Source: Muribaculum sp. (GTDB taxonomy: Bacteria; Bacillota; Clostridia; Lachnospirales; Lachnospiraceae). Taken from it: a DNA stretch of 64,000 nucleotides. The DNA is taken from contig JAMPHH010000006.1 in the NCBI GenBank assembly GCA_023663505.1, forward strand, positions 44,251 to 108,250, read 5' to 3'. Position 1 is the stretch's first letter. Every line of letters begins with the position of its first letter. The notes under the pieces were generated by a model. That model was given only the letters and a program-made list of their open reading frames with translations, ran no database searches and was not told the DNA's origin. Below are positions 1 to 8,661 of this stretch, piece by piece. The position numbers were made by a program, and so were the translations under genes.

Positions 1-3000
1 GACTGTGACCTCTTGAATACCTCTAATCCGCTGTGTCTGACATACACAGCCTTGGATCAGGTCAAAGACGGTGTTTCCACCGATCTTGTGTTTACGGTGA
101 CGACTCAGGGAAAACCCGTCAAATATCAGTTGATTCAAAACGGCAAGGTATTGATGGAAAGCGAGGACGGTACTTTTAAAGTACAAGGAAAATATGTAAA
201 GGATTCTGATAATTCCTATACATATTACGCAGAGATGTTTTCGGCAGGAAACATGCTATGTGTGAAAGTCATTGATGAAAATGGAAAGTCCAAACAATTA
301 CCACTTTCTGTTTCTATATCTAATGAGTCCTATAACGAATTAGTCAATCAAATAGAAGACATGAGCGCTACTGATTCAGATGCAATAAAGGAGATACTGG
401 GTCACGAGTTCTCGGTTGACGTGTCTGAGGACGTGCCTATTTTGGGTGGCGCGGATTCAACATTGAAATTTGGTCTGAAGAACCTTCCATTTGCAATCTC
501 TGTTGACAGGGAACAGGGCATTGCCAGAATTGCCGTGAACATGGGAGAGTTTGATGTCAAGGACGATAAGATATGGAATGACATCAAACAGGAATATAAT
601 AATGCTCAAAAACGGGTGAAACAAACATTCATTTCCTCTAATTCACCTAAACAGAAATATGGAGTCGGAGCTTTTTCGGCAAATGCCTGTATCATGGGTT
701 ATGGAGAGGGGCAAATTATTGAGCTGGATAACAGTGTGGATGTCACAATTGGGTTAATCGTTGAAATGGAGGGTTCGGATGCATATACCAAGCAGTCAAT
801 TGTCTCGTTTGTACCTGTTGCTGTCACCTTTGACGACAGCACAGAGTTGTCTGCACAGGGGGAGCTTACTCTGACTTACGCACCTTCAAGTGGTTTTACG
901 GTTAAGGACAGCAATATTGCATTATCATCGTCTGTATCTTCCAGACTCGTGGCAGGCGTAAGGGTAGAGAGCGCAAAAACCATTGGTGTCAGCGGGTCGC
1001 TTATGTTGGATTATGCACATACCCTTAAGCCTATGCATGATTTGGTGAAGCTTAGCGGAAATGCAATGATTCATTCCGCTTTGGAAGCACCGATTACGGT
1101 TCCATTTGTGGAGATGGCTGTCGGGTCACGGATTAGTAGTGAAGACGACCCATTGGTACTCTATGACAGTGATCCAAAGGCAAAGATGGTTGGTTCGGGC
1201 GCACTTTATTCCGCCGCTAATTCCAAGACCCTTGCCTCCGCCCGCATTTTGGACTATGCCTATCAGGAGGCGTCACCGCGCATATTGAAGCTCGGGGACA
1301 GATTGTTCTTGTTCTATCTGGACGGCGTGGAGGGACGTGAGGCACAGAACCAGACTGCGCTGTTTTATCGGATATCTGACGACAATGGCGTTACATGGTC
1401 GGAAGCTGCCCGCGCGGATAATGGCGTGAACGAGACCGCCGACTGTGACTTTGATATTGCGACGGACGGGACGGATATTTATGCCTTATGGTCAGATGCG
1501 GGAGACGTATACGGGGAGGAGATACTGTCCATGGACAGCAAATCCGCCGTGGCAAAGCTCGGCAGGGAGATGGATTTGATGCTGTCTGTGATCGATGGCA
1601 GCACGGGAACTGTACGCGACACCTCAGTGATCAGCACGGACAGCGGGGATCTGCTGCCAAAGCTTTTCGTTGATGACAGTAAGACCGTGACGGCTGCATG
1701 GATCACGAATGACGCTTCGGCGGAGGAGGGGCTGCTCTCCACCGCTAATAAGATGGGTATCTGCTATGCGTCCTCTGTTGACAATTATCAGGTGCGGACG
1801 CTTTCTCTGGGAGAGGGGCAGTACCCGCAGACATTGGACGTCGGGCTGCTTGGGACAAAGGTATGTATTGCCGCGGGCTTGGACACGGACGGGAATCTGG
1901 GCACGCAAGATGACAGGGATATTTACATAGCTTATACCGATACGGACGGTCAATTATCTGCGCTCAACGCCCCTAACGGGATTGTGGATAGCGTTCCACT
2001 TTTTGGTAATGCGGGAGGGCAGAGCTGCCTGTTCTGGTATCAGGACGGCTGTATTGTATATACTGTTGACGGGCAGACCACCCTTTCTGTCCTGACGGAG
2101 GAATACAGGCATTCATCGGGACAGGATTTCTCGCTGTTGGAATCTGCCATGGGAGATGGCGGTGCTGTTGTCTGGACAACGACCTCGAACACCACGGCGA
2201 ATGGCGTAGACGTCTATTGTGCTGATTTGGACGGCGAGGTCTGGTCGGCGCCTTATCGTCTCGGAGAGCTTGACAGTGAGTTTACAACGCATCTCGACGG
2301 CTGGCTGGACAGTGACGGGGGATATCATTTGACTTATATGGGAAGTGAATATGCGGACGATAAGATTAAGGCGCATATTTGTCTGGACGAGCCGGAGGAG
2401 ATCATTGATACCACTGTCACATGGTATGCGGAGCTTGACGAGAAAGTGGGGGAGGTTTACCCTCTGCATCTGGTTGTCACGAATAACGGCAATCACACTG
2501 TGGAAAGCCTGAAAATAAATTCAAAGGACGGAAGTATTCAAGATGTGCTTACCGACCTTGACATTGCGGCGGGGACCTCGGGGGAAGTGACATGGGACGG
2601 TATCACGCTGCCCGAGACTATGACGGAGATTTATACACAGGAGCTTACGGTTCTTGCGGACGGTGAGACGGACGCGGGGGATAATTCGATATCACTTTCC
2701 CTTGGCGCGCCTGATTTTGCGATCGAGGTCAGCTCGGATTACAGCAGCGGTGATCTCATCGCGGGGGTGATGGTGAGCAACAGCGGAATCCTTCCCGCAG
2801 ACGCGGTGATAAGGATTTATCAGGACGAGGCGCATGAAAAGGAGATCTTCAGCACGGGTATAATGAATATCGGGGGCGGGGAGATCAAGGTTACTATGCT
2901 TGATATGTCCCAAATGCATGAACTCACACCGACCTTTTATTTCACGGTGTCCGACTCCAAGGGCAGGGAGATCTACACAAGTGACAACGAAGCCTTCCTG

Positions 3001-6000
3001 TATGCGGGAAAGGGGCTCTGGCTCGAATATGACAATGATGCGGATAAGCCCGACGACCAAGACCCCGACAATCCTGACAATCCTGATAAGCCCGACGACC
3101 AAGACCCTGACAAGCCCGATCAGCCTGACGATCCGGACGCCCTTGTCCTCAAGGCGGAGAAGACCCAGACCGTCTACGAGTACGGAGACGAGTTGAAGCT
3201 CGATGACCTCACGGTGACGCTTGGCAAAAAGGGCGATGAGACGGCGGAGCCCGTCACGGAATATACCACCAATGCGGACGAGCTCAGTATGCTGAAGCTC
3301 GGTGAGCAGGACTTGGTGATTACATACGGGGAGTACAGGGCGGCTGTGACGATTACGGTGGAGCCGCGCACTTTAAACGGGGATAACACGGCGGTAACGC
3401 TTTCTGATGTCTCATACGTCTATGATGGCATGGCGAAGGAGCCGCTTCCGCAGTCCGTGAAGGTAAACGGCGCGGAGTTGGTAAACGGCACGGATTATGC
3501 CGTGTCTTGGAGCGACAACATCAATATAGGAACTGCAACGCTGACCATCACGGGACAGGGCAATTATCGTGGGACGCTCGACGTGCATTTTGAGATTACG
3601 AAGGAGGAAGTGAAGGAGGAGGGCGGTTATACTGTCAGCTTTGACCTAAACGGTCACGGGACACTCGCCCCCATAACAGGAATCAGGCAGGGCAGCCTGA
3701 TTGACGAGCCACAGCCGCCCGAGGCGCAGGGCTACCGCTTTGCGGGGTGGTATCGCGACAGCGACTGCACCGTTTCATGGCAGTTTGACACGGACGTGGT
3801 GGAAGCCGACCTGACGCTCTATGCCGATTGGCGCGTCGTGTTGGGAGGCGGTAGCAATGCGGGCGGCGAGACCGGAGGAGACATCGGAAGCGGTGAGGGC
3901 GTTGAAGGCGGAGTAACCTCCAACGAGGAGCTGAGTGTACAGGATATCCGCAGCCAGACCTACACAGGCAAGGCAATCAAGCCCACGGTTCGCGTGTATT
4001 TCGGTGAGGATTCCACGCCTTTAAAGGCGGGAAGCGACTATACGATCAAGTATTTTAACAATATTGATGCTGACACGAGCGTGGAGACCTTAATGGGCGG
4101 TATCAGCTCCGACGGCGTGGAGGGGAAGCAGGGCTTCACCAAGCAGCTTGCCTACGTGGTGATCACGGGAAAGGGCAATTATAAGGGCACGGTCTACCAG
4201 AACTTCCACATCGCCCCCGCGTCCCTTTCCAACAAGGACGGTGATGCGCCCGCGGCAGGCTTTACCTTGAAATGCACGGAGCAGCTGGTGACAAACGCTA
4301 AGAAGTCGCAGAAGCCATTTACTTCCTTAAAGTATAAGAAAGCGATGAAGGCGGGGAAGGATTACGAGGTTGTCATCACGGCGCTTGCAGCATTTGATGG
4401 GGCGAATAAGCCGCTCACAGGCGAAAGCGTGGTCGCACGCTCCACGGAGACAGGCGTCCTTCCCGCTATCCCCGCGGGCTGTCACGGAAGCTTTGTGATG
4501 CGTGTCGCAGGGCTCGGGAACTATGCGGGGGCATTTGAAAAGACCATTTATGTGACAGACAAGAGCCATCTGATGAAGAACGTGTCAGTCACACTGGGCA
4601 AAAACCAGAAAAAGGTGGAATACACGGGGCAGGATATCGTCCTGCGCGCCGGATACTATGACGCGTCCGCCAAGGCGTATTATACGGTAGGGGAGGACGG
4701 AGCTGTCAGCGCGCAGACGGAGCCAAACGGTGACAATGTATTTACCGTGAGGGTTGGCAGGGAATACTTGCTTTACGGCAGGGACTACACGGTAAGTTTT
4801 CAAAATAACCGCGGCGTGGGAACGGCGACCATGATACTCACGGGCAAGGGCGATTACGCAGGCAGTAAGAGCGTGACCTTCCGAATCAACGGGAAGGCGT
4901 TTAACGCCAAGGCAACCCGCGTGGACGGCTTCCAGTCCGCTCTGACCTACAATGGCAGAGCATTGACCCAGAGCGGCGTGACCCTGACGGACACGGGTAC
5001 GGGTCAAAAGCTTATATACGGACAGGACTATACGGTCACCTACAAAAACAACGTGAAAAAGGGCACCGCGACCATGACCTTCACCGCCAAGGCGTCCTCG
5101 GGTTACAGCGGCAGCTTCCAAAAGACCTTCCGCGTGACGGCAGCGACGCTCCCCGACACGGTGACGGCAGTGGCGGTCGATACCACACAGGACAAGATTG
5201 TATATGAGGGGTCAAGCATTAGACTGAACGGAGCGGTGGTTTACACGAGGGAAGGAGTCAAGCCGTCGGGACGCGTGCGGCTCTGCAACAGCACCACGGG
5301 CGAGCCGTTGAAGGAGGGCGTTGATTACACCGTCACCTACCGGAACAATACCGCGGTCAGCACGGCTGACCAAGCCGTCATGCTGTTTAAAGGCAAGAAT
5401 AATTACACGGGGACGCTGCAGATTGCTTTCCGCATCAGTGCCGCAGACATGATCGCGCAGTCCGGTCTGAAAGCGACTACAACGGCAATCGCCTTCAACG
5501 GCAGCAAGGCGGAGAATTATGAGTACCGTCCGACGGTCAGACTCACAGACGGCAAGAAGGCGTTGAACGCGGGGAAGGACTACGAGGTTACATACATCAA
5601 CTGTACACATAAAGCGGTGACTGCTTACTTGGCGGCGTTGTCCGTCTCCCCGCTCACGGGGCAATCCTACGAGCAGCTGCGCCCCTACGCGCGAATCGAC
5701 GCGAAGGAAGGCAGCGGCTATCAGGGAAGCATGACCGTTGACCTGACCATATACAGAGCCAAGCTTAACGCAGCGAATCTCTATGTGGTGGTCGCACCTG
5801 ACGCCCGCCAGACCACTTACAGCGGCAGACAGGTAACGCCCACCGTGACCGTTTACTATGGAGAGGAACAAGCCGTCAAAGCCGCAAGACAGGCACAGGA
5901 GACCTCGGAGAACGTCCTGACTAGCGCAAGCGGCACATACAAGCTGACCAAGCTGGCGCTAAAGACTGACAAGGAGACAGGAGACTACACCCTTCTCTAC

Positions 6001-6117
6001 GGCGCGAACATCACCGCAGGCAAGAACAAGGGAAGCGTGACCATCAGCGGCACAGGGCTGTACGGCGGCAAGGTCACCGTGAAATTCGACATCAGCCCCA
6101 GAGATGTGTATTCATAA
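1..6117 (+). CDS. Giant multidomain extracellular repeat protein, 5' end outside window
   Basis: The frame is open from base 1, so the true start and any signal peptide lie upstream; at least 2038 codons are present. Numbering from the TTG at 13, the first 400 residues are beta-rich. An Asp-box (SDDNGVTW, about 455-462) suggests a sialidase/BNR-like propeller, followed by two CARDB-like segments (about 800-1000), a Pro-Asp-Lys linker of PDxPD repeats (about 1010-1045), a Big-type Ig domain, an InlB/Listeria-Bacteroides repeat (about 1204-1273, ending LYADW), a Gly/Glu linker, then many about 85-residue repeats with the pattern Y.G...P...V...G.DY.V.Y.NN...GTA..T..G.G.Y.G. These domain types are found on Gram-positive cell surfaces. 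The C-terminus (DISPRDVYS) has no LPXTG motif or membrane anchor, so it may be secreted or held non-covalently. Ligand unknown. Confidence 0.85.
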   Translation, partial: DCDLLNTSNPLCLTYTALDQVKDGVSTDLVFTVTTQGKPVKYQLIQNGKVLMESEDGTFKVQGKYVKDSDNSYTYYAEMFSAGNMLCVKVIDENGKSKQLPLSVSISNESYNELVNQIEDMSATDSDAIKEILGHEFSVDVSEDVPILGGADSTLKFGLKNLPFAISVDREQGIARIAVNMGEFDVKDDKIWNDIKQEYNNAQKRVKQTFISSNSPKQKYGVGAFSANACIMGYGEGQIIELDNSVDVTIGLIVEMEGSDAYTKQSIVSFVPVAVTFDDSTELSAQGELTLTYAPSSGFTVKDSNIALSSSVSSRLVAGVRVESAKTIGVSGSLMLDYAHTLKPMHDLVKLSGNAMIHSALEAPITVPFVEMAVGSRISSEDDPLVLYDSDPKAKMVGSGALYSAANSKTLASARILDYAYQEASPRILKLGDRLFLFYLDGVEGREAQNQTALFYRISDDNGVTWSEAARADNGVNETADCDFDIATDGTDIYALWSDAGDVYGEEILSMDSKSAVAKLGREMDLMLSVIDGSTGTVRDTSVISTDSGDLLPKLFVDDSKTVTAAWITNDASAEEGLLSTANKMGICYASSVDNYQVRTLSLGEGQYPQTLDVGLLGTKVCIAAGLDTDGNLGTQDDRDIYIAYTDTDGQLSALNAPNGIVDSVPLFGNAGGQSCLFWYQDGCIVYTVDGQTTLSVLTEEYRHSSGQDFSLLESAMGDGGAVVWTTTSNTTANGVDVYCADLDGEVWSAPYRLGELDSEFTTHLDGWLDSDGGYHLTYMGSEYADDKIKAHICLDEPEEIIDTTVTWYAELDEKVGEVYPLHLVVTNNGNHTVESLKINSKDGSIQDVLTDLDIAAGTSGEVTWDGITLPETMTEIYTQELTVLADGETDAGDNSISLSLGAPDFAIEVSSDYSSGDLIAGVMVSNSGILPADAVIRIYQDEAHEKEIFSTGIMNIGGGEIKVTMLDMSQMHELTPTFYFTVSDSKGREIYTSDNEAFLYAGKGLWLEYDNDADKPDDQDPDNPDNPDKPDDQDPDKPDQPDDPDALVLKAEKTQTVYEYGDELKLDDLTVTLGKKGDETAEPVTEYTTNADELSMLKLGEQDLVITYGEYRAAVTITVEPRTLNGDNTAVTLSDVSYVYDGMAKEPLPQSVKVNGAELVNGTDYAVSWSDNINIGTATLTITGQGNYRGTLDVHFEITKEEVKEEGGYTVSFDLNGHGTLAPITGIRQGSLIDEPQPPEAQGYRFAGWYRDSDCTVSWQFDTDVVEADLTLYADWRVVLGGGSNAGGETGGDIGSGEGVEGGVTSNEELSVQDIRSQTYTGKAIKPTVRVYFGEDSTPLKAGSDYTIKYFNNIDADTSVETLMGGISSDGVEGKQGFTKQLAYVVITGKGNYKGTVYQNFHIAPASLSNKDGDAPAAGFTLKCTEQLVTNAKKSQKPFTSLKYKKAMKAGKDYEVVITALAAFDGANKPLTGESVVARSTETGVLPAIPAGCHGSFVMRVAGLGNYAGAFEKTIYVTDKSHLMKNVSVTLGKNQKKVEYTGQDIVLRAGYYDASAKAYYTVGEDGAVSAQTEPNGDNVFTVRVGREYLLYGRDYTVSFQNNRGVGTATMILTGKGDYAGSKSVTFRINGKAFNAKATRVDGFQSALTYNGRALTQSGVTLTDTGTGQKLIYGQDYTVTYKNNVKKGTATMTFTAKASSGYSGSFQKTFRVTAATLPDTVTAVAVDTTQDKIVYEGSSIRLNGAVVYTREGVKPSGRVRLCNSTTGEPLKEGVDYTVTYRNNTAVSTADQAVMLFKGKNNYTGTLQIAFRISAADMIAQSGLKATTTAIAFNGSKAENYEYRPTVRLTDGKKALNAGKDYEVTYINCTHKAVTAYLAALSVSPLTGQSYEQLRPYARIDAKEGSGYQGSMTVDLTIYRAKLNAANLYVVVAPDARQTTYSGRQVTPTVTVYYGEEQAVKAARQAQETSENVLTSASGTYKLTKLALKTDKETGDYTLLYGANITAGKNKGSVTISGTGLYGGKVTVKFDISPRDVYS

Positions 6118-6178
6118 ACACTAACAAATACCATATTTCCAAGGTGCAGCCATCTGGAAAACATTGTACTGGTACCAA

Positions 6179-6403
6179 GGCGGGAGAAGGACGGGGGTGT
6201 TCTGCGGACTTCGGCGGAGGTTGGAGCGTTTTCTTATAGTGCGTCCAAAGCCTAGGGTGAAATGCGCACGGATGCGCATTTCAGGCTTTATGGTGCATGG
6301 ATGCACCTTAAAGCCGACCCGCAAACCGCAATCCCCTTCCCCGCACTATTAGAAAACACCCAACCGCAGCCAGTCCGCAGAACACCCCCGTCCTTCTCCC
6401 GCC
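6179..6403. repeat. 225-bp long inverted repeat element (MITE-like or bidirectional terminator)
   Basis: The outermost 32 bases (6179-6210) are a perfect reverse complement of 6372-6403. The arms continue imperfectly inward to 6243 and 6342, for example GTTTTCTTATAGTGCG against its 15/16 complement. The roughly 98-base centre holds two further perfect hairpins, GAAATGCGCA/TGCGCATTTC (6259-6282) and GGTGCA/TGCACC (6292-6307). It fills the gap between convergent genes, so it may serve as a bidirectional terminator. Its size and long terminal repeats also resemble a non-autonomous miniature element, though no target-site duplication is evident. Confidence 0.75.
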
Positions 6404-6431
6404 GCCCCATAATTAGCTATTTCCTTGACTT

Positions 6432-6746
6432 TCATTCACCCTCCGTATCTGTCAGTTGCCCAACCGTCTCCCTCGGGTCATCAGGATCCCCAATCGCCTT
6501 ACCGCCCGTGAGCCTTCCATACATCCAACTATAAAGGAAGATAATCACAGGTATCACAAACGTGCAGCCAAGACTTAACATAAAGAATCGCCCCGAGGCG
6601 GAAGTGTCAATCACAGCCATCACCAAAGTCAACACATACATTAACACCAACAAAACCACCCCCACCATGGCTACCACCTGTTTGGAGGTGATTTTCTTTC
6701 TGTCCTCTTTTCCCGTCCCTTGTGTTTTTTCGTTCTCCATATTCAT
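6432..6746 (-). CDS. Small two-helix membrane protein, unrecognised
   Basis: A 104-residue protein with a charged, Lys/Glu-rich cytoplasmic N-terminus (about 1-22), two hydrophobic helices (about 24-46 and 54-76) and a short acidic C-terminal tail. The ATG is preceded by an AGAGGTG ribosome binding site. A consensus-quality promoter lies about 115 bases upstream on the same strand, so it is an independent transcription unit convergent with the giant surface protein. I recognise no family; helix number and topology are inferred from hydrophobicity only. Confidence 0.7.
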   Translation of the reverse strand: MNMENEKTQGTGKEDRKKITSKQVVAMVGVVLLVLMYVLTLVMAVIDTSASGRFFMLSLGCTFVIPVIIFLYSWMYGRLTGGKAIGDPDDPRETVGQLTDTEGE

Positions 6747-6867
6747 AAGCGCACCTCTTTTTTCCGAATCTGTAACTATTCAAAACCAACCGCATAAACA
6801 CTGCATATTTGTTTGGTTCAGAACAGCTATCGAATTTATATGCTCTTAAAATTGCCTCACTCCCATA

Positions 6868-6896
6868 ATTATATTGTTACACCCATCAGGTGTCAA
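6868..6896 (-). promoter_or_regulatory. Consensus sigma-A promoter for the small membrane protein
   Basis: Read on the minus strand there is TTGACA (6896-6891), a 17-base spacer and TATAAT (6873-6868), both hexamers perfect. It predicts a leader of about 115 nt before the ATG at 6746. Confidence 0.8.
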
Positions 6897-6983
6897 TTAC
6901 AAAGTTATTCCTGCAGTCAATGGGCATTTGACGAAGGTTGCGGGGATATTGACTTTTGCATACAACAAATTCCATAGGAAATA

Positions 6984-7012
6984 TTGTTTTTTGACACGAA
7001 TTGTTATATACT
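6984..7012 (+). promoter_or_regulatory. Possible promoter for the SEC-C protein gene
   Basis: TTGTTT (6984-6989), 17 bases, TATACT (7007-7012). The -10 is good and the -35 weak. It sits about 50 bases upstream of the chosen ATG at 7064. Together with the minus-strand promoter at 6868-6896 this explains the 317-base gap 6747-7063; nothing else was seen there. Confidence 0.4.
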
Positions 7013-7063
7013 TACTCTGTACCAATTTTTTTGAAAATACAGGATAAGGACGGTATATGGAGT

Positions 7064-7567
<504 letters not shown>

Positions 7568-7610
7568 ATGACGGGGATATACTAAGGAGAATATTAGGAG
7601 GAGTATAGCG

Positions 7611-8039
7611 TTGAACATAGCATCTTTTATCTCTCCTAAGGCGGAGGTTACTTACCTGCGGGACAACATGACGATCCGGCAGGGACTTGAGAAGCTTAAG
7701 CGAAGCGGCTATGCGGCAGTGCCCGTGATCGATTCCGAGAATCGGTATGTGGGTGTGGTCAGTGAGGGGGATTTCCTCTGGAATATCTTGAATCACAATG
7801 AACAACTGGAAAATGTGACCATGAAGACAGTGGAGCACCTGACGCTTCGGGATATCATTCAAAACGGCAAGGTTCAGCCGGTCTGCATTGACACGGATAT
7901 GGAGCAGCTTCTGGGGCAGGCGCAAATGCAGAACTTTGTTCCGGTGATTGATGACAGAAATGTGTTTATCGGGATAGTCACCAGAGGTGACGTCCTGAAA
8001 TATTTTATCAAAAAGCAGCTTGCGGCGGCGAGCCGATGA
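7611..8039 (+). CDS. Tandem CBS-domain protein
   Basis: 142 residues that are little more than one Bateman module: CBS1 about 8-65 (IRQGLEKLKRSGYAAVPVID) and CBS2 about 78-137 (VPVIDDRNVFIGIVTRGDVL). Such stand-alone modules usually bind adenine nucleotides (AMP, ATP, c-di-AMP) and regulate a partner. The start is a TTG at 7611, fixed by a strong AGGAGG ending 8 bases upstream. It lies between the SEC-C gene and apt, in a nucleotide-metabolism setting. Ligand and partner are not evident from the sequence. Confidence 0.85.
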   Translation: MNIASFISPKAEVTYLRDNMTIRQGLEKLKRSGYAAVPVIDSENRYVGVVSEGDFLWNILNHNEQLENVTMKTVEHLTLRDIIQNGKVQPVCIDTDMEQLLGQAQMQNFVPVIDDRNVFIGIVTRGDVLKYFIKKQLAAASR

Positions 8040-8080
8040 ACCAATTAGAATGATGATATACATAAAGGAAGGGGTTTACA

Positions 8081-8605
8081 ATGAAGAAACTGGAAGAATA
8101 TGTGAGAAGTATTCCTGATTTTCCCGAGGAGGGCATTATTTTTCGCGATGTGACAAGTGTCCTGCAGGACGCGGACGGTCTGCAGCTTGCGATTGACACG
8201 ATGCAGGAGCTTGTGAAGGATTTGGATTATGACGTGGTGGTGGGAGCGGAATCCCGCGGATTTATTTTTGGGACTCCGATTGCATATAATAATCGAAAGC
8301 CGTTCGTTTTGATCCGCAAGAAGGGAAAGCTTCCCTGTGAGACCGTGGAGGTGTCCTATGACTTGGAGTATGGACAGGCTACCATCGAGATGCACAAGGA
8401 CAGCATCAAGCCCGGACAAAGAGTCTTGGTGGTAGACGACCTGATCGCGACAGGCGGCACTACCGAGGCTATGATCAAGCTGATCGAGACTCTCGGCGGC
8501 AAGGTCGTGGGAGTCGTGGTGCTTATGGAGCTTGCGGGCTTGAAGGGGCGGGAGAGGATCGCCGGGTACCGTCTGGACTCCGCGATCTGCTACCCCGGCA
8601 AATAA
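8081..8605 (+). CDS. apt: Adenine phosphoribosyltransferase
   Basis: 174 residues, the normal length for APRT, which converts adenine and PRPP to AMP plus pyrophosphate in purine salvage. The N-terminus (about 9-30: IPDFPEEGIIFRDVT) is characteristic of the family. The PRPP-binding loop VVDDLIATGGT lies at about 117-127, and VGAESRGFIFG at about 55-65 is the second active-site loop. The ATG at 8081 is preceded by AAGGAAGGGG. It is directly upstream of the RSH gene, an arrangement seen in many Firmicutes, where apt and relA form one operon. Confidence 0.97.
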   Translation: MKKLEEYVRSIPDFPEEGIIFRDVTSVLQDADGLQLAIDTMQELVKDLDYDVVVGAESRGFIFGTPIAYNNRKPFVLIRKKGKLPCETVEVSYDLEYGQATIEMHKDSIKPGQRVLVVDDLIATGGTTEAMIKLIETLGGKVVGVVVLMELAGLKGRERIAGYRLDSAICYPGK

Positions 8606-8661
8606 TACGCGCCACTGTAAATGTAAGGGAATTTAGAAACGTCGGTCACATGGGAGCAGCT

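Noticed and set aside
6164..6534. Plus-strand frames inside and after the 225-bp inverted repeat
   Set aside because: They lie in the palindromic element or opposite the small membrane protein, with no ribosome binding site or recognisable composition.
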